64,000 bases of DNA from a virus. Shown here piece after piece: positions 22,392-28,749 of this stretch (position 1 is its first letter; every line of letters starts with the position of its first letter). The notes under the pieces were generated by a model. The model did no database searches and was not told the origin of the DNA. It worked only from the letters and a program-made list of their open reading frames with translations. The stretch is from positions 62,001 to 126,000 of IMG/VR virus record IMGVR_UViG_3300019888_000002. The stretch is one strand, 5' to 3'. A program made the position numbers and the translations under genes.

Positions 22392-22645
22392 CGGTACGGA
22401 TTCTCGGGTTCGCTCCGGTCCCGGTCGAGCATGTCCTTGACGTCGGCGTCCTTGGTGTCGTACCCCTCGCGCCACGCCTCGGCGAGCACGGCCATCAGTG
22501 CCTCCCCGGAGATCAGGATGTTGTGTTTGTGCGACGGACCCGGGAACTCCTCGGGCTTCAGATGCGAGAACTGCTCCATCACCCGGTGCACATGTTCACA
22601 GGCCGGACAGAACGACATCCCGGTCTCGTTGGTGATTCGGCCCAT
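22388..22645 (-). CDS. CPAC protein with NPYR tail
   Basis: 85 aa. CPACEHVH near the N-terminus (possible zinc site); AEAWREGYDTKDADV and the terminal ENPYR make up the W-x-x-G ... NPY module. TGATG overlap sets ATG 22645. Function unknown. Confidence 0.7.
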   Translation of the reverse strand: MGRITNETGMSFCPACEHVHRVMEQFSHLKPEEFPGPSHKHNILISGEALMAVLAEAWREGYDTKDADVKDMLDRDRSEPENPYR

Positions 22646-22983
22646 CACGTCGTCCACAGGAGTTGCGCGGGAAGGTAACGGCGCATCGTGGATGCGGCCA
22701 ATGGTGCGGTTTCGTAGCTGCACCACAGACTGTCGCGCTTCTGATGCATGTCTCGGTCCCGGTCGATAACGACAGCAAGATCCGGCAGTGCATTCAACTG
22801 CTCGACGGTGGTGATGGTGCAGGCATCTCGGATTGCTTGCGCGATATGCCCTGCGAAGTCCAGTGCCTGTGCGCCGTGGCCTGCCGATGACTTCCAGCCA
22901 CACGAGCAATCGCGACGATGAGAGTGCGGATAGAGAATGGGGTTGTACAGGTGTGCTGCGATGACGCTCGTCAGATCGCTCAC
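22645..22983 (-). CDS. Protein of unknown function, GTG start
   Basis: 112 aa. HSHRRDCSCGWKS (about 20-32) is a likely half zinc site. GTG 22983 overlaps the upstream stop (GTGA). No domain recognised. Confidence 0.7.
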   Translation of the reverse strand: MSDLTSVIAAHLYNPILYPHSHRRDCSCGWKSSAGHGAQALDFAGHIAQAIRDACTITTVEQLNALPDLAVVIDRDRDMHQKRDSLWCSYETAPLAASTMRRYLPAQLLWTT

Positions 22984-23261
22984 GACGTCACCTCACGATA
23001 CGGATTGACGATATCGTCGTTCGAACATGCTGCCAATACGCCTTCGTCCCATGCTTCGGCGCAACGCGCCTCTGCCAACATTGCGCGCTGATGCAGTGAG
23101 ATGAGCCGCGCCGCGTCCTCGTCACCTCGGGCTGCCGCCTCTTCGAAACGTCGCTTCCACTCGTCCGCTCGGTCGCGTTCGATCCCGATCTCTGTAAACA
23201 ACTGCGGCACTGTCATGTGTGCGATCTGCTCGTCGGTGGACCGATTACTCGTGTGCGGCAT
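22980..23261 (-). CDS. Helical protein with NPYR tail
   Basis: 93 aa. Long charged helix (RADEWKRRFEEAAARGD), then CAEAWDEGVLAAC and VNPYREVTS, the shared W-x-x-G ... NPY module. GGAGGCTTTC precedes ATG 23261. Function unknown. Confidence 0.7.
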   Translation of the reverse strand: MPHTSNRSTDEQIAHMTVPQLFTEIGIERDRADEWKRRFEEAAARGDEDAARLISLHQRAMLAEARCAEAWDEGVLAACSNDDIVNPYREVTS

Positions 23262-23505
23262 GAAAGCCTCCGCAATTATGGAAGTATCGTTCCTCGTCCA
23301 ACTGCTCCTGTAGACGATCTGCTCGATCTCGTTCGGCGACAGCAAGGTTGCGCAGTTGCAGCATCGGCACGCGGTAGTCACCCTCGGGGTGAGTGCATCC
23401 CATCGGTAGACCACCGTCGCAGAGACCACAGACCGCGAGCCACGGATCGAACTCGGAAAGCTGCTCGTCCGTGGTCCGAGGCCGCTCACCGGCATCGTGG
23501 GTCAT
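23245..23505 (-). CDS. Cys-containing coiled-coil protein
   Basis: 86 aa. CGLCDGG ... CTHPEGDY is a zinc-like pattern; residues about 50-72 form a charged coiled coil (LAVAERDRADRLQEQLDEER). TGATG overlap sets the start. Function unknown. Confidence 0.7.
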   Translation of the reverse strand: MTHDAGERPRTTDEQLSEFDPWLAVCGLCDGGLPMGCTHPEGDYRVPMLQLRNLAVAERDRADRLQEQLDEERYFHNCGGFHAAHE

Positions 23506-23720
23506 CAGTCCACCTGAGTGTTCCGGTCGTCGGAGCCCTGGTACTCCCGCAGAATGTCGTCGTCGGAATAGATGTCGGCCATCCGCATGGACGACCCATC
23601 CGGCCCCGCAGCCTCCCGTTCCACCAACCCCCGCTCGTCGTCCAGCACATCGTCCAGGATGTGATCCTGCACGTACGAACTCGGTGACGGGGTCGACCCC
23701 CTACCCTCCGGACCGATCAT
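23505..23720 (-). CDS. Small acidic protein
   Basis: 71 aa, very acidic (DHILDDVLDDERGLVERE). ATGA overlap with the Acb2-like gene sets ATG 23720. Function unknown. Confidence 0.65.
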   Translation of the reverse strand: MIGPEGRGSTPSPSSYVQDHILDDVLDDERGLVEREAAGPDGSSMRMADIYSDDDILREYQGSDDRNTQVD

Positions 23721-24022
23721 CGGAACAGGTCCGGCTCTTCGAAATACCCGCTCCACGGTTCCACCGTCGGATCGAAACCCTCCGGCAGACCCTCCACCGC
23801 GATCGAAGCGTTGGACCACATGGCAGCCTGCTGAAGCGCGGTGAGCGCCAGATTCCGGTGTCGCCCGGGCCGGGTCATGTCCATCACGGTGACGGCCATG
23901 GCCTTGTACGAACGCCGGATCGTCTCGTGTGCCTTGACGCTGAGCGCGTTCGGCGGATGGTAATCGAACCGGTTGAGCACCTCGACCACCTCCTTGGCGC
24001 TGAACTCCTCCTCATTCGTCAC
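23717..24022 (-). CDS. Acb2/Tad1 hairpin-domain protein, candidate cyclic-nucleotide sponge
   Basis: 101 aa. The pattern FDYHPP ... AHETIRRSYKAMA ... PGRHRNLALTALQQ followed by AAMWSNASIA matches the short actinophage members of the Acb2/Tad1 hairpin family: two antiparallel helices, with the R-x-LALT-x-LxxAMxWxNAxIA stretch as the hallmark. Family members bind cyclic oligonucleotide signals and block CBASS and Thoeris defence. Binding and anti-defence activity here are inference from family pattern. Coupled by ATGA to the 71-aa gene. Confidence 0.75.
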   Translation of the reverse strand: MTNEEEFSAKEVVEVLNRFDYHPPNALSVKAHETIRRSYKAMAVTVMDMTRPGRHRNLALTALQQAAMWSNASIAVEGLPEGFDPTVEPWSGYFEEPDLFR

Positions 24023-24146
24023 CGTCGTCCCCCTCTTCGTCGTCGGTCTCGACCTCGGGTCCCCCGAGCAGAGCGTTACGGTGCTCCTCGGCCGTGGCGA
24101 GACGCTCCAACGCCTCGGCGATCCGGACCGCTGTCTCTTGGGTCAT
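24012..24146 (-). CDS. Small acidic protein
   Basis: 44 aa: a helix (MTQETAVRIAEALERLATAE) and an extremely acidic tail (VETDDEEGDDGDE). AGAAGGATTCGAA precedes ATG 24146, which overlaps the upstream stop. Acidic tails of this sort can mimic DNA, but nothing proves that here. Confidence 0.65.
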   Translation of the reverse strand: MTQETAVRIAEALERLATAEEHRNALLGGPEVETDDEEGDDGDE

Positions 24147-24316
24147 TTCGAATCCTTCTGCTTTGTGCACGGTTGTTGGTAGCCGTCGTCTTCGCATCCG
24201 CAATCCCGGCACCTGCGTCCGCGACCGAGCGTGGTCTTGCTCCACGGTTCCCAGTCGTGATCGCCCGAACCTTTGATCCGAGGAAGGCGTCCGTCGATAG
24301 TGAGGTGCTCGGTCAC
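24143..24316 (-). CDS. 57-aa Cys-rich protein, GTG start
   Basis: Begins VTEHLTIDGRLPRIKG and contains CRDCGCEDDGYQQPC, a four-Cys zinc-type cluster, in a basic background. GTG 24316 overlaps the stop of the 143-aa gene (GTGA) and its stop overlaps the next ATG; both overlaps support it. Confidence 0.65.
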   Translation of the reverse strand: MTEHLTIDGRLPRIKGSGDHDWEPWSKTTLGRGRRCRDCGCEDDGYQQPCTKQKDSK

Positions 24317-24744
24317 GGTGTCTTCACGTCCCCGCGAAAGGACGTGCGCCGTTCTTCGTCGGTGCTCAGTTCCCGCACGGTATAGGGATCGTGACCTGGT
24401 CCGTGATTGGGCGCAAAGGGCCTGAAATCGTCATCGAGCACGAACCACTCGCACGCCTCGTGCGTCTCCACCTCGATCACCCGGTCGAAGAGCCAGCGCC
24501 GCCACGACTGCTCGTTGTAGCTTGCGGCCGGAACGATGAAAAAGTGCAGCACACCCCGATTGATCTCGTGATGATAGGTGTCCGGCCCCACCACCTGAAT
24601 CGTGAGGGTCAAACCCTCGGACCCTTGTCCCCGATCGATCTCTCGAAGGTTGAAACACCAGTTGGCCTTGTACGTGAGCCGGGACACCAGGTCCGCCAGC
24701 GCCGTGGGGTACGGCGCGCTCTGAGTCATCGGCTGCTCCGGCAT
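24313..24744 (-). CDS. Protein of unknown function
   Basis: 143 aa. Beta-rich centre (GLTLTIQVVGPDTYHHEIN) and a C-terminal Glu/Asp-rich part. GGAGAACGGTG precedes ATG 24744, overlapping the upstream stop (TGATG). No domain recognised. Confidence 0.75.
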   Translation of the reverse strand: MPEQPMTQSAPYPTALADLVSRLTYKANWCFNLREIDRGQGSEGLTLTIQVVGPDTYHHEINRGVLHFFIVPAASYNEQSWRRWLFDRVIEVETHEACEWFVLDDDFRPFAPNHGPGHDPYTVRELSTDEERRTSFRGDVKTP

Positions 24745-25166
24745 CACCGTTCTCCTTCGGGCCGAATGTCGAAGGTCCGCTGAATCCAGCTGCCCCCCTC
24801 GTGGTCGACGGCCATCAACGCGACACCCTCCGAACTCGGCTGGAAGCCCGGAGTCAGAGACTGGGTGGAATGCCGCATCGCCTGCCGCAACGATCGCAGA
24901 TGATTGTCACAGGCCGTGTCGATGAGCGTCTCGAGATCACCCACCGGCATAGTCCCCTTCCGTTCCTCCTCGAGACTCTGGTGCAGCAGCAACGACAGCA
25001 CGGCCCGGATCAGGTCCCGCCGAGTGGACTCGGGACTCGGATAGTGCGGGAACGGACTCTTGCTCATCGGATCATCTTCCTCTCGACCCCCGACGGAAAC
25101 GACCCCCGGAACCCCCGTGCGGCCGCCCCAAACGGCCGCCCGAGCCTGTTCGGCGTCGGCGCTCAC
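24744..25166 (-). CDS. Protein of unknown function, GTG start
   Basis: 140 aa if GTG 25166 is used, which overlaps the upstream microgene stop (GTGA) and keeps the packing; ATG 25067 (MSKSPFPHYP, with GAGAGGAAGATG) would give 107 aa. The conserved-looking part is helical (RRDLIRAVLSLLLHQSLEEE). Function unknown. Confidence 0.65.
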   Translation of the reverse strand: MSADAEQARAAVWGGRTGVPGVVSVGGREEDDPMSKSPFPHYPSPESTRRDLIRAVLSLLLHQSLEEERKGTMPVGDLETLIDTACDNHLRSLRQAMRHSTQSLTPGFQPSSEGVALMAVDHEGGSWIQRTFDIRPEGER

Positions 25167-25273
25167 ATTTCCCCTGCCCGGCCGGTGTTGCGGACGCAGG
25201 AAAGCACTCCGGCGATCACCAGACCCATGTAGACCCCGACGGCGAGACCCAGCACGATCGACACGAACCTCAC
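25163..25273 (-). CDS. 36-aa membrane microprotein, GTG start
   Basis: VRFVSIVLGLAVGVYMGLVI continues as one hydrophobic helix, followed by a basic tail ending AGEM. GTG 25273 overlaps the upstream stop and its stop overlaps the next GTG. Third position of the codons is G or C nearly throughout, as in real genes here. Confidence 0.6.
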   Translation of the reverse strand: MRFVSIVLGLAVGVYMGLVIAGVLSCVRNTGRAGEM

Positions 25274-25422
25274 GGGCGTATCTGACACAACTGGTCCACC
25301 CCGAAATGACTCCAGTACCAGACCCCCACCCCGAAACCGACGGTCCCGAAGCTCAGCATCCCGACGATGCTCACGAAGAGCAGGTTCTTCGCCATCACGA
25401 CCAGAGACGAATCACCGCTCAT
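25270..25422 (-). CDS. 50-aa membrane microprotein
   Basis: MSGDSSLVVMAKN, then a hydrophobic helix (LLFVSIVGMLSFGTVGFGVG) and an aromatic end (VWYWSHFG). ATG 25422 overlaps the upstream stop (ATGA). Forms a pair with the 36-aa membrane protein. Function unknown. Confidence 0.6.
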   Translation of the reverse strand: MSGDSSLVVMAKNLLFVSIVGMLSFGTVGFGVGVWYWSHFGVDQLCQIRP

Positions 25423-25574
25423 CGGATACTCATCTCGTCGGAGATCTCATAGACGTGTGCGACGACATTGCCCGCGTAGTCGCTGGTGTCCTCGTACCAG
25501 GTATGGCCGGTGGGATCGACATGGTGTTGCCCGTCGCAGTCCTCCGCGATACAGAACAGAGCCTTGCATCTCAT
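25419..25574 (-). CDS. 51-aa Cys/His protein
   Basis: MRCKALFCIAEDCDGQHH: three Cys and two His close together at the N-terminus, a likely metal site; C-terminal part beta and acidic. CTGAGGAGAGCGGT precedes ATG 25574. First gene after the tRNA-like sequence. Confidence 0.65.
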   Translation of the reverse strand: MRCKALFCIAEDCDGQHHVDPTGHTWYEDTSDYAGNVVAHVYEISDEMSIR

Positions 25575-25608
25575 ACCGCTCTCCTCAGGTCGATTGCCGA
25601 AAATGGGG

Positions 25609-25710
25609 TGGACCAGGGAGGAATCGAACCTCCGACCACGGATAACACCGACTCTTGCCGAGTCCGCTGCGCAGCATGTGCCCCTTGCTCTACCACTGAG
25701 CTACCGGCCC
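25609..25710 (-). tRNA. tRNA-like gene, 102 nt, anticodon unclear
   Basis: Minus strand from 25710: acceptor strand GGGCCGG pairs with CTGGTCC (25610-25616) through 7 bp with two G-U; D-arm GCTC/GAGC with loop AGTGGTA; T-arm GGAGG-TTCGATT-CCTCC; discriminator A at 25609; CCA not encoded. Between D-arm and T-arm are 53 nt, against about 23 in a class I and 33-40 in a class II tRNA. No standard 5-bp anticodon stem with a 7-nt loop could be drawn; a strong hairpin GACTC-GGCAA-GAGTC lies there instead. Either an inserted, decayed or unusual tRNA. Amino acid not assigned. Confidence 0.6.
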
Positions 25711-25714
25711 CTTG

Positions 25715-25870
25715 TCATTCGACCGAACCGATCTCCAGGTCGTGCGCCATCCACCCGTTGTCGTGCACCAGATCCGACAACCGGCTCTCGGCGTCGTCCC
25801 GGGTGTCGAGACCCGCCTCGATCTCGTCCCCGGTCACGGCGTTGAAGATGACATACTCCTCGCCCGGCAT
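25715..25870 (-). CDS. 51-aa protein of unknown function
   Basis: MPGEEYVIFNAVTGDEIEAG, beta hairpin then helix (RDDAESRLSDLVHDNG). GGAGGTTCTGACG precedes ATG 25870. It ends 5 nt before the tRNA-like 5' end, so both are probably on one transcript. Confidence 0.65.
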   Translation of the reverse strand: MPGEEYVIFNAVTGDEIEAGLDTRDDAESRLSDLVHDNGWMAHDLEIGSVE

Positions 25871-25872
25871 CG

Positions 25873-26058
25873 TCAGAACCTCCGCTCGCATCGCCAGGGA
25901 CCGATCAGCCAGGTGTGGCCCCGCCAATAGATGCGCAGCCGCCTGTTCGATGTCGCCGGGTGCCCGTCGAACCACGTCGTGGTGGCGTGGTGGACGCTGA
26001 TCAGACGTTTGTCCAGCGCCGTGAAGCCCAACGAGTCCCGCACATGAACGACGTTCAT
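25873..26058 (-). CDS. 61-aa basic protein
   Basis: Starts MNVVHVRDSLGFTALDKR; Arg/Trp-rich C-terminus (RRLRIYWRGHTWLIGPW). GAGAGGATCGG precedes ATG 26058, which overlaps the upstream stop (ATGA). Function unknown. Confidence 0.65.
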   Translation of the reverse strand: MNVVHVRDSLGFTALDKRLISVHHATTTWFDGHPATSNRRLRIYWRGHTWLIGPWRCERRF

Positions 26059-26450
26059 CCGATCCTCTCTTGGGTCGCCTCGAGCACCTGCACATTGGTC
26101 TTCCCGAACTCCGTCTCCAGCCCCCGCTGCACCCGTTCGAGGAACCCGCTGCTCGAGATCGGATCGAGATCGGGGGGCACCCGCAACGCCACGGTGAGCG
26201 TGAGGAAGCGCCGCTCCCAGGGTGCGGAATCCTCCCGGGCACAGACCTCGGTCCTGGTCGAGGTGCTCACGACGTACCGCGACTGCGGGTTGCCGACGGG
26301 ATGCAACTCGACCGAGATCATCGAGCCGTCCATCCCCAGGTAAGGCCGCGACACCCCGAAGATCAAGCACTCCTCCCCGTTGTTACGGATGACGTGCCCG
26401 GGCCGAAGATCGGCCACGGGCATCTTGTCCCAGAGTGCCCGGTCGGTCAT
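26055..26450 (-). CDS. Protein of unknown function
   Basis: 131 aa, beta-rich first half (GHVIRNNGEECLIFGVSRP), then strands and a C-terminal helix. ATGA overlaps at both ends. No domain recognised. Confidence 0.75.
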   Translation of the reverse strand: MTDRALWDKMPVADLRPGHVIRNNGEECLIFGVSRPYLGMDGSMISVELHPVGNPQSRYVVSTSTRTEVCAREDSAPWERRFLTLTVALRVPPDLDPISSSGFLERVQRGLETEFGKTNVQVLEATQERIG

Positions 26451-26602
26451 CCGTCCTCCGGATCGTCGCTGTAGGGGTGCTCGGCACCCTCTTCCATCAC
26501 CGAATCCCAGTACCCCAGTGCGTCGGGGTCGATCTCGTCATTGTCCTCGAAATCGAAGTTCGGGTCCATCCGGTGAAAGCGGTCCATCGTGGTGTCGATC
26601 AT
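26447..26602 (-). CDS. 51-aa acidic protein with HPYSDDP tail
   Basis: MIDTTMDRFHRMDPNFDFED, strongly acidic throughout. EEGAEHPYSDDPEDG at the end resembles the NPY module of other small proteins here. GAAGGAACCCCC directly precedes ATG 26602. First gene of the operon that includes the tRNA-like gene. Confidence 0.7.
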   Translation of the reverse strand: MIDTTMDRFHRMDPNFDFEDNDEIDPDALGYWDSVMEEGAEHPYSDDPEDG

Positions 26603-26634
26603 GGGGGTTCCTTCCGTCGGTTGCTGCTACACCT

Positions 26635-26662
26635 ATGGTACAGCATCGGTACAGGAAGTCAA
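26635..26662 (-). promoter_or_regulatory. Promoter of the operon reading into the tRNA-like gene, twin-GTAC type
   Basis: Minus strand: TTGACT (26657-26662), 16-bp spacer, TACCAT (26635-26640). GTAC boxes at 26638-26641 and 26649-26652 are 11 bp apart. Confidence 0.7.
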
Positions 26663-26829
26663 TCCCCTCTCATCAGGGATCGCTGCTCGTGCATCTTCTC
26701 GAGCCGTCGGTTCATCTCGGCATCGACCTCCGCGACATCACGGCCGAGCTGCTTGCGCCGGGCGTCCAGCTCCGTCAGACTCATGGCCTCGAGGTTCACG
26801 GGCGGAACCAGCTCGTTCACCCTTTTCAC
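26659..26829 (-). CDS. 56-aa coiled-coil protein, GTG start
   Basis: One long charged helix (LTELDARRKQLGRDVAEVD). GTG 26829 overlaps the upstream stop (GTGA). Ribosome site is weak, so translation is probably coupled. Function unknown. Confidence 0.6.
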   Translation of the reverse strand: MKRVNELVPPVNLEAMSLTELDARRKQLGRDVAEVDAEMNRRLEKMHEQRSLMRGD

Positions 26830-27131
26830 CCGCGCCGATATTTGTTCTCGAAGATGTCGTTCTTGATGGGGTAGAAACCGTGTGAATCCTTCGCCACCCA
26901 TTCTCCGACCTCCAGGGGTAACCAGGACTCGTTCGCATCGACATAGAGGTTCGCCGTACGTCCGACGACCCCTTCACCGGGAGAAATGACCGCCCTCGAC
27001 ACAAACTTCGGTCCGCACCACTCCAGCACGGCGTCGGTACTGTCGGGCTCCCCCGTCCACTGCATGGCCACGATCTCGGTGGGAACGGAGACGTAGGTCT
27101 GCGGTTCCGTCGACGCATTCCGAAAGCTCAT
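26826..27131 (-). CDS. Widespread phage protein of unknown function (AVQWTG type)
   Basis: 101 aa. VAMQWTGEPDSTDAVLEW, then VGEWVAKDSHGFYPIKNDIF and ENKY at the end: this arrangement (x-AVQW-x-G ... G-D/E-W-I/V ... FYP-x-K-x-D-I-F-x-x-x-Y) is a very common small phage protein family whose role is not known. ATGA overlap sets ATG 27131. Confidence 0.8.
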   Translation of the reverse strand: MSFRNASTEPQTYVSVPTEIVAMQWTGEPDSTDAVLEWCGPKFVSRAVISPGEGVVGRTANLYVDANESWLPLEVGEWVAKDSHGFYPIKNDIFENKYRRG

Positions 27132-27403
27132 GACGAAGCCCCCTCTTCGTCCGCATGGTTGCAGCCGGGAGAGAGCCACCCCGGGAATATCTTGCTCCAC
27201 AGGGCCATCAGATCTCGGAGCGGCACGATGACGTCGATATCCTCGTTCTCGTTGATCACCCTGATCAGCTCGGGCTCCACGTTGTGATAGGCCAACCGGA
27301 CCCGGCGACGTTCCCCGTCGAGATAGACCACTTCGTCGGGGGTGTGCGGATCGAGAGTGTCGTACTCCATCCCGTCCACGATCATCCTGGGAGAAACAGG
27401 CAT
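27128..27403 (-). CDS. Protein of unknown function
   Basis: 91 aa from ATG 27403 (MPVSPRMIVDGMEYD). A longer frame to 27475 exists, but its first 24 codons have low G/C at the third position while the overlapping 20-aa frame has high G/C there, so the shorter start is preferred. Beta-rich, with a Trp-containing C-terminus (LWSKIFPGWL). Confidence 0.7.
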   Translation of the reverse strand: MPVSPRMIVDGMEYDTLDPHTPDEVVYLDGERRRVRLAYHNVEPELIRVINENEDIDVIVPLRDLMALWSKIFPGWLSPGCNHADEEGASS

Positions 27404-27465
27404 CACAGCGCCCACAGCCGGGTCAGCAGCAGGTAATAGATCAGGTTCCCGAGTTTGCGGATCAT
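27403..27465 (-). CDS. 20-aa hydrophobic microprotein
   Basis: MIRKLGNLIYYLLLTRLWAL: basic front, then a hydrophobic helix. GGTGAG precedes the ATG, the stop overlaps the next ATG (TGATG), and 17 of 19 codons end in G or C. Resembles the 22-aa peptide at 22323-22391. Possibly a membrane-active peptide or a coupling leader. Confidence 0.5.
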   Translation of the reverse strand: MIRKLGNLIYYLLLTRLWAL

Positions 27466-27468
27466 CAC

Positions 27469-27690
27469 TCACCATCCTGTCCCCAATCGTCGCTGTTGTC
27501 CGGACTGACTCAGGGCCAGCTGCTCCCGCAGGTACCTGATCTCCTCGACCAGAGGCTGCTCCCCGGTCACGGCGGTGTACGAACGGTGCGGGCCGGGATG
27601 GGCGTAGGTCTGCGAACACGTGACATCCGAACAGTTCCCGGTGCGGCCGTTGTCCTTGGTGAGCCCGGAGGGCATCGTCGTCTCCTTCAT
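27469..27690 (-). CDS. 73-aa protein with C..C..H pattern
   Basis: MKETTMPSGLTKDNG start; CSDVTCSQTYAHPGPH is a metal-type cluster resembling those in 28231-28659 and 28749-29330. ATG 27690 overlaps the upstream stop; ATG 27675 with AAGGAGACGACG is also good. Function unknown. Confidence 0.65.
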   Translation of the reverse strand: MKETTMPSGLTKDNGRTGNCSDVTCSQTYAHPGPHRSYTAVTGEQPLVEEIRYLREQLALSQSGQQRRLGTGW

Positions 27691-27926
27691 CGGGCATACA
27701 CCTCCGGATGTGCCAGCCACTCCGGCAGAACGGTGGGAGCGTCCTCGGGGCTCAGCTTCATGTCGTGGAACTTGGCCTGCTTGAAGACGTTCTCCCGGTC
27801 GTACATCACGATCAGCCGGATCATGCCCTTCCCGAAACTGTCGTAGGTCGGCCCGGACACTCGTTGCCAACCCTTGAGCCGGGCCTCCTTGGCCACGGCG
27901 GCACGACCCAGCTCGATCCTCTTCAT
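27687..27926 (-). CDS. Protein of unknown function
   Basis: 79 aa. Helix (KRIELGRAAVAKEARLKGW), then strands (MIRLIVMYDRENVF). ATGA overlap sets ATG 27926. No domain recognised. Confidence 0.7.
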   Translation of the reverse strand: MKRIELGRAAVAKEARLKGWQRVSGPTYDSFGKGMIRLIVMYDRENVFKQAKFHDMKLSPEDAPTVLPEWLAHPEVYAR

Positions 27927-28237
27927 GGCTTCATCCTTGGCTTCATCCACCTTCGCATCGGGTCTCTGTTCTCCGGGATCACATAGGGGTTGCTGGCCTG
28001 CTTCCCACCCTGGGGCTCGGTCCAGTTGACCTTCGGGAAATCATCGATACAGGCGTCGTAGCCGTTGTTCCAGGCTTGGTAGAGCGGATCGAGCCTCTCC
28101 CAGAGTCCGCGCTCCTTGGCCTCCAGAATCGATCCGATGATCTGCCGGGAGATCAGGCCGATTCCCAGCAGAACGAGACACAGGAGGATGACCACCGAAA
28201 GCGTGGACACCATATCGATCGCCCACCGGCTCAGCAT
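27923..28237 (-). CDS. Membrane protein with NPY module
   Basis: 104 aa. Residues about 10-32 (VSTLSVVILLCLVLLGIGLI) are one membrane helix; the tail holds YQAWNNGYDACIDDF and SNPYVIPENR, the W-x-x-G ... NPY module seen in soluble proteins of this window. ATG 28237 overlaps the upstream gene end. Function unknown. Confidence 0.75.
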   Translation of the reverse strand: MLSRWAIDMVSTLSVVILLCLVLLGIGLISRQIIGSILEAKERGLWERLDPLYQAWNNGYDACIDDFPKVNWTEPQGGKQASNPYVIPENRDPMRRWMKPRMKP

Positions 28238-28659
28238 GTGTCGCCGCTCTCTCGTAATTCCACCGGAGAGCCTTCAACCCGGCTCCAGCCCGTGTGGTCG
28301 AACAACCACACCCCGAAGTCCTGGGTACGGTGCGGGACGAAAGACGGGTCGACGTCCTCGGTCGGGAGCACCAGGGTGGGTTCGTCCTCGAGCGGTTCGG
28401 GTTCGAGGTCCTGTTTGAGCGGCACCACGAAATGACCGTGCCGAGTGCTGCGCTGAGGTTTGTGCCCCACCGGCAGACAGCACCTCCACCCGGGAACATC
28501 GGTAAATCCACACGTCTCGGCCGGACCGTCGACCGACTTCACCTTCTTCAAGTGCCTGCCCCTCTTCTCGATGGTGGCGAAGACCCGGCCACAGGAACAA
28601 TGCCAGCCGTACTTGGTCCGGGTCCCCGGAGTGTGCTCAACCATCCTCGAGTCCGTCAC
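28231..28659 (-). CDS. Zinc-type protein with GVWLFDHTGW motif
   Basis: 142 aa. N-terminus CSCGRVF ... H, then CCLPVGH, two metal-like sites; C-terminal FGVWLFDHTGWSRVEG. Both modules recur, in the opposite order, in the neighbouring 193-aa protein. GTG 28659 chosen; ATG 28644 possible. Confidence 0.7.
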   Translation of the reverse strand: MTDSRMVEHTPGTRTKYGWHCSCGRVFATIEKRGRHLKKVKSVDGPAETCGFTDVPGWRCCLPVGHKPQRSTRHGHFVVPLKQDLEPEPLEDEPTLVLPTEDVDPSFVPHRTQDFGVWLFDHTGWSRVEGSPVELRESGDTC

Positions 28660-28665
28660 GGTCCA

Positions 28666-28749
28666 TCAGATATGCAGCAGCCAGCGCACGAGGCTGACCG
28701 CCGCTCCGAGCAGCAGCAGTACGGCATGTGGGTCTATGGGGTCTCTCAT
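28666..28749 (-). CDS. 27-aa membrane microprotein
   Basis: MRDPIDPHAVLLLLGAAVSL then VRWLLHI: one short hydrophobic helix. GAGGAGCCGTG precedes ATG 28749, which overlaps the upstream stop (TGATG). Confidence 0.5.
   Translation of the reverse strand: MRDPIDPHAVLLLLGAAVSLVRWLLHI

Noticed and set aside
25609-25710. Assigning tRNA-Asn from GTT in TGTTAT, or Cys from GCA in CGGCAAG
   Set aside because: Neither gives a 5-bp stem with a 7-nt loop and T at position 33 with pairing on both sides.
27403-27475. Longer start of the 91-aa gene at 27475
   Set aside because: Third codon positions are A/T-rich in that stretch, unlike real genes here, whereas the overlapping 20-aa frame is G/C-rich.
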